Notes: generated by a model from the sequence alone, not told the origin. Shown: positions 52,540-62,134, numbered from the stretch's first letter. The stretch: 64,000 bases of DNA from Oleispira sp036960605 (GCA_036960605.1 JBALXI010000009.1:76415-140414), one strand, 5' to 3'. Numbers and translations: made by a program.

Positions 52540-52845
52540 AGTGAATCCTTATAACTGTACGAGTAATAATAATGGTCTATGGATTGCAAAAGCGCTAATG
52601 AGTTTAGTCAAAAAAAGTTACTCTATGTACGATCATCGGGTAACTCTGTTATGACTTAGTCATCAAGCTATGTTGCCTGCGCTATAATAAAACATGTGGG
52701 ATTCACTCTCGTTTTTCAAGTCTTAATGTCAAAAATAATGAAATAAATTGATTCATGACGGGTAATGAGAAGGTTAAATTAGAATGCCTATGTTATTTTT
52801 ATACTCTTTAACTCTCCTCATATCGCGCTTGCTAGAGACTCATTT
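52540..52845. other. Intergenic region between hpf-like and HAD genes
   Basis: About 306 bases between divergent genes. AT-rich, with promoters to be expected in both directions but no clear consensus pair. I see no gene or conserved repeat in it. Confidence 0.55.
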
Positions 52846-53535
52846 ATGCCGGTAGAAAAAACACTACAAGTCTATCAGGCCTCTTATATATTCTTTGATT
52901 TAGACGATTCGCTCATCAATAAAGACGCCAGCAGCCTATGGATTAAGTGGCGTGCGCGTTTTGACCGTTGGGCAATTGTTGAGGCGATTCAGGCCTTGGC
53001 TTCTTTGTATCGAGCTTATAAAAAAGGCAAGGTGAGCCACTGGCGCTTATCGACCTATTACCGGACTCGAACCAAGGGTATGAGTTTGGCGGATTATCAA
53101 AATCACATTGATCACTTTTTTCGCGAAAGAGGACATTTGTATATTTATCCGCAAGCCGCGTCGTTGCTTTTTGCCTACCATCGCCAAGGTTCTAAGCTGG
53201 TATTAATTACCGGCCAAGACGAGATTATGGCCAAGGCTTATGCCGACGCACTAGGTTTAGATTTTGTTATTGGTAATCGCTTTAGTACCAAAGATGGCAA
53301 AATTACGGGGCTAACCAAGCCACTATGTTACGGCCAAGGGAAAGTGGAGATGGCGAACGATTTTGCTAGAGAACAGGGTTTTGATCTTTCTGAAGCGGTT
53401 TTCTACAGTGATAGTCATGCCGATTTACCTTTGTTAGAGGCGGTAAAACAGCCCGTCGTTTTAAATCCCAATCAGCCGTTAGCTGAATTGGCGAAACAGA
53501 GGGGCTGGCCTCGAGTTGATTGGCGTAAACACTGA
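52846..53535 (+). CDS. HAD-IB family hydrolase (phosphoserine-phosphatase-like)
   Basis: 229 residues. Motif I is FFDLDDSLIN, motif II is LVLITGQDE, motif III and IV are GQGKVEMAND and FYSDSHADLPLLE. An inserted helical cap region (KKGKVSHWRLSTYYRTRTKGM) matches the HAD-IB subfamily that contains SerB-like and polyketide/lipid phosphatases. Substrate unknown. In Oceanospirillales a gene of this type is often found before trpE. No strong ribosome site. Confidence 0.88.
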   Translation: MPVEKTLQVYQASYIFFDLDDSLINKDASSLWIKWRARFDRWAIVEAIQALASLYRAYKKGKVSHWRLSTYYRTRTKGMSLADYQNHIDHFFRERGHLYIYPQAASLLFAYHRQGSKLVLITGQDEIMAKAYADALGLDFVIGNRFSTKDGKITGLTKPLCYGQGKVEMANDFAREQGFDLSEAVFYSDSHADLPLLEAVKQPVVLNPNQPLAELAKQRGWPRVDWRKH

Positions 53536-53570
53536 TATGAGAAGTCGCTTATTTTCTAGACTCATACCAG

Positions 53571-53738
53571 CCAACTCGGTATAGTTGGTTTAACTTGAAA
53601 TTTGATTGCTAGGAGCACTTTCGTGTCCTTTCAGTACACCCGTCCATGCCAGCAAGGACAAATCTTCTCCAAACGATGGTAATAGTCTAAGAACCGACTC
53701 GGTTCAACGTCGCCTCTAATTTATTTTTTAAACCATCG
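53571..53738 (+). promoter_or_regulatory. Structured leader upstream of trpE
   Basis: Between the HAD gene and trpE lie CCAACT/AGTTGG (53571-53588), and an outer CGATGGT (53674-53680)/ACCATCG (53732-53738) enclosing GAACCG-ACT-CGGTTC (53691-53705). TTTGATTGCT is repeated at 53601 and 53741. No Trp-rich leader peptide is visible, so this is not a classical enteric attenuator. Function as a regulatory leader is inferred from position. Confidence 0.35.
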
Positions 53739-53764
53739 CATTTGATTGCTTGACGGACTAGGTC

Positions 53765-55249
53765 ATGACTCCTGAACAATTTAAAACATTAACGCAGCAA
53801 GGCTATAATCGAATACCGGTTGCGCGTGAAGTAATGGCGGATCTTGATACGCCACTCTCTACTTATCTTAAGCTCGCGTCTGGGCCTTATTCTTATTTGC
53901 TTGAATCCGTTCAAGGTGGCGAAAAATGGGGTCGATACTCCATGATTGGTCTGCCTTGCTCGGAAGTCATTAAGGTTGAAGGGTTAAGCATTAGCCATTT
54001 TGTTGATGGTGAGTTGACCTCTCAGCAAGACGTTGAAGACCCTCTGGATTATATCGAGCAACTGCAAGCCAAGTATAAGGTTCCCACCTTAGATAATATG
54101 CCGATTTTTGATGGCGGCTTAGTAGGCTATTTTGGTTACGATACGGTGCGCTACATTGAAAAACGTCTTCAAGATAGCTGTCCTCCTGATGAATTAGGCA
54201 CCCCTGATATTCTATTGATGGTATCGGAAGAAGTGGTGGTGTTTGATAACCTCAGTGGCAAAATTTATTTGATTGTTTTGGCGAATCCAGAGCAAGAAAA
54301 CGCGTTAGAGAAAGCTGAAGCCCGTTTAGATGAGCTGCGACTGCAATTACGTCAGCCGTATCAAGGCAGTGTCGGCCAAGCATTAGCAGATCCTAAAACG
54401 ATTAATGAAAGTGATTTCAAATCAGGTTTTGGCGAGGAAGAATTCAAACAGTCGGTTGAAGACATTAAGGAATATATTCTTTCTGGTGATGTGATGCAGT
54501 GCGTGATCTCTCAGCGCATGCAGGCACCATTTACCGGCGACCCTTTGCAAGTCTATCGTGCATTACGCACCTTGAACCCTTCGCCTTATATGTATTTTAT
54601 GGATTTAGGCGATTTTCATATTGTCGGTTCATCGCCGGAAATTCTAGCGCGCTTAGAAAATGGTGAAGTTACGGTACGTCCGATTGCTGGCACTCGCTAT
54701 CGTGGTAAAACACCGGAAGAAGATTTGGCGCTAGAAAAAGAATTGCTCTCCGATCCGAAAGAAATTGCTGAGCACTTGATGCTGATCGATTTAGGTCGTA
54801 ATGATGCCGGCCGAGTTTCACAAGTTGGAACGGTTGAGGTCAGTGATCAAATGGTGGTTGAGCGTTATAGCCATGTAATGCACATCGTCTCGAATGTTAC
54901 CGGTAAGGTGAAGGAAGGCATTACAGCGATGGATGTTTTACGAGCGGTTCATCCGGCGGGAACATTAAGTGGTGCGCCGAAAATTCGTGCAATGGAGATT
55001 ATTGATCAAATTGAGCCGGTTAAGCGTGGAGTTTATGGTGGCGCGGTGGGTTACTTAAGCTGGAATGGCAATATGGATACTGCAATTGCTATTCGTACTG
55101 CAGTGATTAAAGACGGCATTTTAAACATTCAGGCGGGTGCGGGTGTGGTTGCGGATTCTGTACCGCGTCTTGAGTGGAAAGAAACATTGAATAAAGGTCG
55201 CGCGCTATTTCGTGCGCTGGCTATGGCTGAATCTGGCTTGGACCAATAG
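53765..55249 (+). CDS. trpE: Anthranilate synthase component I
   Basis: 494 residues. Makes anthranilate from chorismate with ammonia from TrpG, the first step of tryptophan synthesis. The tryptophan-feedback site LLESV is intact. Chorismate-binding core: YMYFMDLGDFHIVGSSPEIL, VRPIAGTRYRGKTPEED, LIDLGRNDAGRVS, HPAGTLSGAPKIRAMEII. Its upstream region is the structured leader. Trp operon order here is E-G-D-C, and the rpe-gph pair, usually directly upstream in Pseudomonas, is 12 kb away. Confidence 0.97.
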   Translation: MTPEQFKTLTQQGYNRIPVAREVMADLDTPLSTYLKLASGPYSYLLESVQGGEKWGRYSMIGLPCSEVIKVEGLSISHFVDGELTSQQDVEDPLDYIEQLQAKYKVPTLDNMPIFDGGLVGYFGYDTVRYIEKRLQDSCPPDELGTPDILLMVSEEVVVFDNLSGKIYLIVLANPEQENALEKAEARLDELRLQLRQPYQGSVGQALADPKTINESDFKSGFGEEEFKQSVEDIKEYILSGDVMQCVISQRMQAPFTGDPLQVYRALRTLNPSPYMYFMDLGDFHIVGSSPEILARLENGEVTVRPIAGTRYRGKTPEEDLALEKELLSDPKEIAEHLMLIDLGRNDAGRVSQVGTVEVSDQMVVERYSHVMHIVSNVTGKVKEGITAMDVLRAVHPAGTLSGAPKIRAMEIIDQIEPVKRGVYGGAVGYLSWNGNMDTAIAIRTAVIKDGILNIQAGAGVVADSVPRLEWKETLNKGRALFRALAMAESGLDQ

Positions 55250-55261
55250 GAGGGGTTTGTT

Positions 55262-55846
55262 ATGTTACTGATGATTGATAATTATGATTCCTTCACCTAC
55301 AACGTGGTGCAATATTTTGCCGAGCTAGGTGCAGATGTTCAGGTCTACCGAAATGATGAAATTACAATTGAGCAGATTGAAGCACTCAATCCTGATCATT
55401 TGGTGATTTCCCCAGGGCCTTGTACGCCGAAAGAAGCGGGGATCTCTGTAGAGGCTATTCGTCATTTTGCTGGTAAGTTACCTATTTTAGGTATTTGTTT
55501 AGGCCACCAGAGTATTGGTCAAGTTTTTGGTGGTGATATTGTCCGTGCCGGTAAGGTTATGCACGGTAAAACATCACCGATGGTGCATGCTGATCAAGGT
55601 GTATTTAAAGGTTTGAATAACCCGATGATCGCTACTCGTTATCATTCCTTAGTGATTGATAAAAAAACGATACCTGATTGCTTGGAAATCACTTCTTGGA
55701 CAGAAAACCAAGATGGCAGTATGGAAGAAATTATGGGCGTACGCCATAAAGAGTTAGATATCGAAGGGGTGCAGTTTCACCCGGAGTCGATATTAACTGA
55801 GCAAGGCCACGAGTTATTAAATAATTTTTTGAAGCGCAGCAAGTAG
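55262..55846 (+). CDS. trpG: Anthranilate synthase component II (glutamine amidotransferase)
   Basis: 194 residues, class I amidotransferase that feeds ammonia to TrpE. MIDNYDSFTYNVVQYF, catalytic Cys in GICLGHQS, GKTSPM and late catalytic His in VQFHPESIL. AGGAGG lies eight bases before the ATG. Twelve bases after trpE. It could also serve PabB for folate if used in both pathways, as is known for some TrpG/PabA proteins. Confidence 0.96.
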   Translation: MLLMIDNYDSFTYNVVQYFAELGADVQVYRNDEITIEQIEALNPDHLVISPGPCTPKEAGISVEAIRHFAGKLPILGICLGHQSIGQVFGGDIVRAGKVMHGKTSPMVHADQGVFKGLNNPMIATRYHSLVIDKKTIPDCLEITSWTENQDGSMEEIMGVRHKELDIEGVQFHPESILTEQGHELLNNFLKRSK

Positions 55847-55907
55847 CTAGCCGCGATTGCAAAGTTAAAATTGCAAAGCGAAAACTAAAGAGTGAAGGAA
55901 ATTCAGT

Positions 55908-56951
55908 ATGAATATTCAACAAGGCTTAGCTAAAGTCATTGAACGTCAGAACCTTACGACTGAAGAGATGGTTGCGGTAATGAGCCAAATTATGGGTGGT
56001 GAGGCGACTCCTGCTCAAATCGGTGGCTTTTTAGTTGCGCTGCGTATGAAAGGTGAAACCATTGACGAGATAACGGGTGCCGCGACGGTTATGCGTCAGC
56101 TGGCTTCTGGCGTGAAAGTTGATGATGCCAATGCGGTTGATACCTGCGGTACTGGCGGTGATGGTTCTAACTTGTTCAATGTTTCTACGGCCTCTTCTTT
56201 TGTAGTGGCAGCAGCAGGCGGAAAAGTTGCTAAACATGGTAATCGTAGTATTTCTTCCAGTACTGGCAGCGCCGACGTTTTAGAATTTGCCGGTGTGTCT
56301 TTAACACTGACGGCAGAGCAGGTTGGACGCTGTGTGAATGAAATTGGTGTTGGCTTTATGTTCGCACCAGCTCATCACAGCGCGATGAAGCATGCGATTG
56401 GTCCGCGTAAAGAGCTAGCTCAGCGTACTATTTTTAATATGTTGGGCCCGCTGACGAATCCTGCGGGCGTTAAAAACCAAGTGATTGGCGTTTTTAATGC
56501 GGCACTTTGTCGCCCTTTAGCGGAAGTATTACAACGCTTGGGCAGTGAGCATGTGTTAATCGTACATTCTGATGATGGTCTTGATGAAATCAGTTTGGCG
56601 GCGGAAACGACCGTTGCTGAATTAAAAAACGGCCAGATTACTGAGTATAAGTTAAAGCCAGAAGACGTCGGTATTGAGAGCCAAAGCTTGATCGGTTTGA
56701 CTGTAGAAAGTGCAGAGCAGAGCTATCTTTTAATTAAGGATGCTTTAGGAAAGCGCGCGACAGAAGCGGGCACTAAAGCCGCCGATATCATTGCGCTCAA
56801 CTCGGGCGCAGCGATTTATGCAGCGAACATCGCAAGCAGCTTAGAGCAAGGTGTTGAGATGGCACAAGATGCTATTTACTCTGGCCTCGCATTGGGAAAA
56901 TTAAGTGAACTCGTGACTTTCACTCATTGCTTAGTAGAAGACCAAGTCTAG
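55908..56951 (+). CDS. trpD: Anthranilate phosphoribosyltransferase
   Basis: 347 residues. Joins anthranilate to PRPP. DTCGTGGDGSNLFNVSTA is the PRPP site; AKHGNRSISSSTGSADVLE and HHSAMKHAIGPRKELAQRTIF (two parts) are the anthranilate and phosphate regions. Complete; PRPP could come from the Prs encoded elsewhere, not the divergent one at 34068, though a link cannot be excluded. AAGGAA precedes the start. Confidence 0.97.
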   Translation: MNIQQGLAKVIERQNLTTEEMVAVMSQIMGGEATPAQIGGFLVALRMKGETIDEITGAATVMRQLASGVKVDDANAVDTCGTGGDGSNLFNVSTASSFVVAAAGGKVAKHGNRSISSSTGSADVLEFAGVSLTLTAEQVGRCVNEIGVGFMFAPAHHSAMKHAIGPRKELAQRTIFNMLGPLTNPAGVKNQVIGVFNAALCRPLAEVLQRLGSEHVLIVHSDDGLDEISLAAETTVAELKNGQITEYKLKPEDVGIESQSLIGLTVESAEQSYLLIKDALGKRATEAGTKAADIIALNSGAAIYAANIASSLEQGVEMAQDAIYSGLALGKLSELVTFTHCLVEDQV

Positions 56952-57064
56952 TGAGATAGTTGCAATTCAGTCATTAATGAATCGCACTCCATTAGCTTTA
57001 GTAAAAATAGATTAGCTAACTTAGACTTATAAAAAGTACTGAGTAAGGCACAGGAAAACGATTA

Positions 57065-57859
57065 ATGAATACCCCTACGATTTTAAAAAAGATCCTTGAT
57101 ACTAAGGTGATTGAAGTTAAGCAGCGCAGTGCAGAAGTGTCTCTGGCGAATATGAAAGCCCGTGCTTTTGATCAGCCTGAAGCGCGTGGTTTCTATAAAG
57201 CTATGCAAGCGAAAGTTGCAGCAGGTTTACCAGCGGTTATTGCTGAAATTAAAAAGGCATCGCCGAGTAAGGGTGTTTTTCGTGAAGATTTTGATCCGGC
57301 ACGCATTGCCGAGTCGTATGAAAAAGCGGGTGCAGCGTGTTTATCGATTTTAACCGATAAAGAGTATTTTCAAGGTAGTGAAGCCTTTCTACAGCAAGGT
57401 CGTAATGCTTGTTCGATTCCGGTTATTCGCAAGGATTTTCTAATTGATCCTTATCAGGTATTCGAAGCGAAAGTAATTAATGCCGATTGTATTCTATTAA
57501 TTGTGTCTGCTTTGAGTGATATGCAGCTGCAAGACCTTTCGGGTTTGGCGACGGAACTGGGTATGGACGTATTAGTTGAAGTCCATGATGAGAAAGAGCT
57601 GCATTCTGCGCTTAAGCTAGATACGCCTTTGGTGGGAATTAATAACCGTAATCTGCATACTTTTGAAGTCACTCTAGACAATACCTATGCTTTGTTGGAT
57701 CAAATTCCTGCAGATCGCATGGTCGTAACGGAAAGTGGAATCTTAGGTCGTGAAGATGTTGCGGCGATGCGTGCTAAGCAAGTGAATGCTTTCTTAGTCG
57801 GCGAGGCCTTTATGCGAGCAGAGTATCCTGGGGATAAGTTAACTGAGATATTCTTCTAA
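57065..57859 (+). CDS. trpC: Indole-3-glycerol phosphate synthase
   Basis: 264-residue TIM-barrel enzyme closing the indole ring. PAVIAEIKKASPSKGVFR, ILTDKEYFQGS, VIRKDFLIDPYQVFEA, LVEVHDEKEL, GINNRNLHTFEV and VTESGI are the catalytic strands, all present. TrpC alone, not fused to TrpF. 113 bases after trpD, and followed by a long terminator that ends the trp operon; trpFBA lie elsewhere. Confidence 0.97.
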   Translation: MNTPTILKKILDTKVIEVKQRSAEVSLANMKARAFDQPEARGFYKAMQAKVAAGLPAVIAEIKKASPSKGVFREDFDPARIAESYEKAGAACLSILTDKEYFQGSEAFLQQGRNACSIPVIRKDFLIDPYQVFEAKVINADCILLIVSALSDMQLQDLSGLATELGMDVLVEVHDEKELHSALKLDTPLVGINNRNLHTFEVTLDNTYALLDQIPADRMVVTESGILGREDVAAMRAKQVNAFLVGEAFMRAEYPGDKLTEIFF

Positions 57860-57936
57860 TATCTTTGTTAAAACCTTTTTTGATACATATGTTGATATCT
57901 TAAATAGGTCACTCCTATCCTTGCTTAGGCAGGCAC

Positions 57937-57998
57937 AAAAAAGCAGCTTCCTTTATATCTAAATCGTTGTATTTAAATATAAAGGCGGCTGCTTTTTT
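57937..57998 (+). terminator. Terminator after trpC
   Basis: AAAAAGCAGC...CCTTTATAT pairs with ATATAAAGG...GCTGCTTTTT over about 20 bases with a two-base internal bulge, then T. It closes the trp operon. Confidence 0.87.
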
Positions 57999-58054
57999 AT
58001 GTTTTCTGTACTAGTCAGTGCCGTGGCTAGTATTTAGTAATAAGCACTTAGAGC

Positions 58055-59620
58055 TTAGTAGTTATCAGGAAATGCCTCTCGGATCGCCACTAACGCATCA
58101 ATGTTCTCTACAAATAGATCAACCAGCTTGGGTTCAAACTGCTTTCCCTTTTCATCTTTAATGATGGCAATGATTTTTTCTATCGGCCAGGCGTCTTTAT
58201 AGCAGCGCTTACTGCCTAAAGCATCGAATACATCGGCCAGCGCTGTGATTCTTCCAGCAACATGAATTTCTTCACCTTTTAAGCCACGAGGGTAGCCATT
58301 ACCATCCCATTTTTCATGGTGTTGGCCAGCTATGATTGAGCCAAGCTGTAGAATACGCTTATCAGATTTCGCCAAAATTTCTTCGCCTATCATGGCGTGG
58401 GTTTGCATAATTTCCCATTCCTCTGGCGTATGTTTACCGGGTTTATTCAAGATGCTATCGGGTATGCCGACTTTACCGACATCGTGAAGTGGAGATGCGA
58501 GTTTAATCAGTTCCGATTCCTGTTCAGGTAAACCATAGGCGGTAGCTAATAATTGTGATATTTGAGCAACTCGCTTTACATGGGCCCCTGTTTCTTTGGA
58601 GCGCTGTTCTACCGCCTCGCCTAGCATGTAAACCAGTTCTTTTTGTGTTTCTTGAACATCATCGCGCATCAATAGATTTTCGTAGGTGATGGCGACGTTT
58701 GCTGCATAAATCTCAAGTAATTGCTTATCGAGCTCTGTTAATTCATGAAGGAAAGTGACGTAAAGTAAGCTCTCGCTGCCTTTTTGGGTGGAGAAGTAAC
58801 CGATATAATAATCTTTATGATAATGAGACTTATGATCTGCTAATACTTCTCTAAAGCCTTGCTGAACTTGGTCTGGTAAGTCCTCAAGGCTGGTAACGGT
58901 ATGGCTGGTTTTCATATCGCCAGTGGCGGCTAATATGCGGAAGGTACGTGTTTCTATATCCAACTGCGTATCGTGGGTAATTGATGAGCAATAGAGAGCA
59001 CTTTGTTTCAGGCCCAGTAGGGTCGTTATTTGAGAGAGCACAGCACTGGCAAATTTGTTTAATGTACCAGAGCCAAAAACTTCGGTAGAGGCTTTTATGA
59101 CCCCCTCTAAACCTTTTCTGTTCTGGTTTAATGTGCAGATATCCCTGTAGCTGCGTAATGTTGCATACAGTAAGGTATTGAGCTTAGTCGTAGTCAGTTC
59201 AGTTTTGTCTTTATAGTCATTGATATCGTAGTTACGAATGACTTCATTTTCGGGGGCTTGGCCGGGTTGGCCTGTTCTGAGGACTAGGCGGGTATAGCGA
59301 TTATGTAAATCTTCTCGAATATAGCGCGCCACTTCTAAGCCGGCATGCTCGTCTTCCATCACAACATCAAGCATGGCGAGAGCAATGTCGTCTCGCGATG
59401 CCATAATATCTTTTGCTTCTTGACCACTATAAGCACTGATTAATTCAAGCTTTAACCCATCAAAAGAGAAGTTATGTAGAACCATGCGTGTCACTTTGTG
59501 CACATCTGGCTCGTCATCGGCGATTAAAACCTTCCAGGTTTGATCGCCTACGATTTGAGGTTGTTTATCATCTCCGCCAAACAATGGTTCGTCGTCGTTG
59601 AATAAAGCTTGGTCGCTCAT
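58055..59620 (-). CDS. Response regulator with DUF3369 and HD-GYP domain (c-di-GMP phosphodiesterase-like)
   Basis: 521 residues. Receiver domain (about 28-150) with acidic DDEPD start and phospho-Asp in MLDVVMEDEHAG; DUF3369 linker (about 170-320); HD-GYP (about 330-505) with HDVGKVGIPDSILNKPG, QHHEKWDGNGYPRGLKGEEI, the HD and GYP motifs both intact, and ADVFDALGSKR. Active-site metal ligands look complete, so c-di-GMP hydrolysis to pGpG/GMP is likely. RpfG-type neighbours (RpfC, RpfF) are absent. The partner kinase is not in the window. Confidence 0.94.
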   Translation of the reverse strand: MSDQALFNDDEPLFGGDDKQPQIVGDQTWKVLIADDEPDVHKVTRMVLHNFSFDGLKLELISAYSGQEAKDIMASRDDIALAMLDVVMEDEHAGLEVARYIREDLHNRYTRLVLRTGQPGQAPENEVIRNYDINDYKDKTELTTTKLNTLLYATLRSYRDICTLNQNRKGLEGVIKASTEVFGSGTLNKFASAVLSQITTLLGLKQSALYCSSITHDTQLDIETRTFRILAATGDMKTSHTVTSLEDLPDQVQQGFREVLADHKSHYHKDYYIGYFSTQKGSESLLYVTFLHELTELDKQLLEIYAANVAITYENLLMRDDVQETQKELVYMLGEAVEQRSKETGAHVKRVAQISQLLATAYGLPEQESELIKLASPLHDVGKVGIPDSILNKPGKHTPEEWEIMQTHAMIGEEILAKSDKRILQLGSIIAGQHHEKWDGNGYPRGLKGEEIHVAGRITALADVFDALGSKRCYKDAWPIEKIIAIIKDEKGKQFEPKLVDLFVENIDALVAIREAFPDNY

Positions 59621-59708
59621 AGGTCTTGCTCCAATTACACTATTTGAAGTCTAGAACAAGGTTGGAATTTCTGCCGTAGATTTTTAAGTTCTGTTACTTA
59701 AGCATGGA

Positions 59709-60377
59709 TTAGCTTTCTCTACGGGGCAGTGTTGCGGCTCGGCGAGTACCATGAACGACCATCGTTTTCCCGGCAACGTCGACTAATCCCTGTTCTTCTA
59801 ATACTTTGAGTACACGACCCACCATTTCACGAGAGCAACCGACGATGCGGCCAATTTCCTGGCGAGTAATTTTAATCTGCATACCATCTGGGTGTGTCAT
59901 GGCATCCGGTTGCTGAGAGAGTTCTAATAAAGTACGTGCTACTCGACCCGTAACATCTAAGAAAGCTAAATCGCCGGCTTTTTGCGTCGTATTTCGCAAT
60001 CGCAGCGACATTTGTTCAAAGATTGTATAGAGCAAGCGAGGATCGTCTTTGACCAATTCAAGGAATTTGGTGTAGCTGATTTCAGCCACTTCACAGTCAA
60101 CTTTAGCTTTTACCCAAGCAGTACGGGCTTTGGCTTCGACATCAAATAATCCCATTTCACCAAAAAAATCACCCTCATTGAGATAAGCCATAATCATTTC
60201 ACGACCATCATCGTCTTCGATAATGACTGAAACGGAGCCTTTCACCAGTAAAAACAGAGAGTCGCTTTGATCACCTGCATAGATCAGAGTGCTACGAGCT
60301 GGGTAGCGACGACGGTGAGCATGTTCCAAAAAAATTTCAATATATTCAGCTTTGGTACTCGTTCCATAAAGGCTCAT
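59709..60377 (-). CDS. crp: cAMP receptor protein (Crp/Vfr-like)
   Basis: 222 residues. cAMP-binding fold with GDFFGEMGLFD and RTAWVKAKVDCEVAEISY, where the Thr replaces the usual Ser; then the C-helix and the HTH ITRQEIGRIVGCSREMVGRVL with the Arg/Glu recognition residues. It is clearly the global regulator and not an FNR, as it lacks the N-terminal Cys cluster. Divergent from an OsmC gene as in E. coli (crp-yhfA). No TGTGA-N6-TCACA was found in the 232-base divergent spacer. Confidence 0.95.
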   Translation of the reverse strand: MSLYGTSTKAEYIEIFLEHAHRRRYPARSTLIYAGDQSDSLFLLVKGSVSVIIEDDDGREMIMAYLNEGDFFGEMGLFDVEAKARTAWVKAKVDCEVAEISYTKFLELVKDDPRLLYTIFEQMSLRLRNTTQKAGDLAFLDVTGRVARTLLELSQQPDAMTHPDGMQIKITRQEIGRIVGCSREMVGRVLKVLEEQGLVDVAGKTMVVHGTRRAATLPRRES

Positions 60378-60609
60378 AAATCAGTTACCCATCCGCGGTA
60401 ATAAGAGCGAGAAATGCTCATTGAAAATAATAACTTGGTCGTCATTGAAGGATCTTAACTTTACATAGTGAAGCAGCATGACTCGCGACACTAGCTTATT
60501 CTATCAAACTCACTCAATACTACGAGTAATTAAGTCTCACTATGCGTAGGGAAATTATTCTAATGGCTTTTGCTATGGTAACCTTGCGCCAATTCGATGG
60601 AGATATTTA

Positions 60610-61032
60610 ATGAAAGCGACAATCAAGTGGGGCGGAGACGTCAAGTTTATCGGTGAATCCGGCACTGGCCATACTGTTATTATGGACGGACCTGAAGATC
60701 ATGGTGGCAAAAACCAGGGCGTGCGTCCGATGGAGTTGTTGTTATTGGGCTTGGGTGGTTGTACCAGCTTTGATGTGATGAGCATTTTAAAGAAGCAGCG
60801 TCAGGATATTGTAGATTGCGTGGCTGAAATTGAAGCGGAACGTGCTGATACCGTACCTTCAGTTTTCACTAAGATTCATATCCACTTTAAAATCCAAGGT
60901 CGTAAGTTACGTGAAGTAGCTGTTGAGAAGGCCGTTGCGCTTTCTGCTGAGAAGTATTGTTCAGCGTCAATCATGCTGGAAAAGGGCGGCGTTGAGATTA
61001 CTCACAGTTTTGAAGTTGAAAGCGTTGAGTAG
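60610..61032 (+). CDS. OsmC family protein (YhfA-like)
   Basis: 140 residues. GGQGVRPMELLLLGLGGCTSFDVMSIL-like core, seen as NQGVRPMELLLLGLGGCTS, contains the first active Cys; the second Cys lies in AEKYCSASIM. OsmC-family members reduce organic or fatty-acid hydroperoxides through these two Cys. GGAGAT precedes the ATG. The specific substrate is not known. Its place opposite crp is conserved from enterics. Confidence 0.93.
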   Translation: MKATIKWGGDVKFIGESGTGHTVIMDGPEDHGGKNQGVRPMELLLLGLGGCTSFDVMSILKKQRQDIVDCVAEIEAERADTVPSVFTKIHIHFKIQGRKLREVAVEKAVALSAEKYCSASIMLEKGGVEITHSFEVESVE

Positions 61033-61110
61033 TTAAAGTTTTTAGCTTGCCTCTTTCGTTTAAGAGGCTAGTTTTACAAATTCAGTCGTTGAATTAAGAG
61101 CTCTTCTTTT

Positions 61111-62040
61111 CTACTGAATATCTATTTCCCCAGTCATATCTTGAATGACATCCCGTAGCTGGGCTAGCAACCATTTATTGGCTGGGTCATGATCAAATGC
61201 TTTCGACCACATCATGTAAATTGGAATCGGAGGCACATCAATAGGAAAGTCATATACAGCTAACCCCAATGCATCGGCGTATCGTACGGCAAGATGTTTT
61301 GGAACGGTTGCTATGTATTCACTATTTGCGACCGCGGCCAATAAACTAATGTATTGGGTGACCTGTACGCCTACCTTCCTTTCTTGCATATGCGGTGTAT
61401 CGATAACTTTATCCAAGGGTAATAACCGGCCTCGATTAGGCAATACCGCGTGAGTCGCATTAAAAAAGTCCTGTACCGTGATAGGGTGTTTAATCGAATA
61501 ATGTTGTTTTCTGGCCACTACCACCAGTGTTTCTTCAGTGACAACTTCACAATGGATTCTGTCATCTTCAATAGGAAAAGCATCTAACATGACATCCGCT
61601 TGGGCGTGAATAAGCTGTTTGGTCGAGTCTTCTAAAATAGGTTTGAGATCAAAGCGTATTTTTAGAGCATCTTGCTCAACCGTTTCTATGAGTTGAGGTA
61701 ATAAAACGAATTCAAAATAATCACTGCTTAAGATACGAAAGCTATGGGGCTGGGCGCTAGGGTCAAAGCCTTTCTGCATGCTTAAACCCTGACGAAGCTG
61801 TGTTAAGGCCCCGCAGATATCTTGATATAACATTTCTGCTTTGGGTGTAGGAACAACCCCTTTACTGGTACGAACAAATAAAGGGTCATCGAGGGTATCT
61901 CTGAGGCGTTGTACTGCGGCGCTCATGGCAGGCTGGCTCATGGCAAGTCGTTCAGCGGCTTTTGAGTATTGTCGTGTTTCCATGACGGCTTCAAAAATAG
62001 GCAATAAGTTGAGGTCAATGGATCGTAAGTTCAGCTTCAT
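61111..62040 (-). CDS. LysR-family transcriptional regulator
   Basis: 309 residues. N-terminal HTH: LNLLPIFEAVMETRQYSKAAERLAMSQPAMSAAVQRLRDTLDDPLFVR (in parts) with the typical LysR RxxxVxPTPxA wing. Co-inducer-binding domain follows (FRILSSDYFEFVLLPQLIE). It is divergent from the FAH-like gene, so regulation of that gene is likely. Ligand unknown. The N-terminal half is like NodD/LeuO-type members, but I do not assign it further. Confidence 0.9.
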   Translation of the reverse strand: MKLNLRSIDLNLLPIFEAVMETRQYSKAAERLAMSQPAMSAAVQRLRDTLDDPLFVRTSKGVVPTPKAEMLYQDICGALTQLRQGLSMQKGFDPSAQPHSFRILSSDYFEFVLLPQLIETVEQDALKIRFDLKPILEDSTKQLIHAQADVMLDAFPIEDDRIHCEVVTEETLVVVARKQHYSIKHPITVQDFFNATHAVLPNRGRLLPLDKVIDTPHMQERKVGVQVTQYISLLAAVANSEYIATVPKHLAVRYADALGLAVYDFPIDVPPIPIYMMWSKAFDHDPANKWLLAQLRDVIQDMTGEIDIQ

Positions 62041-62134
62041 GGAAGTTGCTTATTAGTAATATCGAATTTTAATATAAAGTAATCTCGCCTAATGTGGTAC
62101 TCACAATAATTAATAAAAAGAAGAAAGGTGCTCA

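Noticed and set aside
53646..53690. Possible trp leader peptide (ATG at 53646)
   Set aside because: The short frame (MPARTNLLQTMVIV) contains no Trp codon, so it cannot serve as a classical attenuation peptide.
60378..60609. CRP operator in the crp-osmC spacer
   Set aside because: No TGTGA-N6-TCACA or close variant was found by eye; the nearest AGTGA...TGACT has the wrong spacing.
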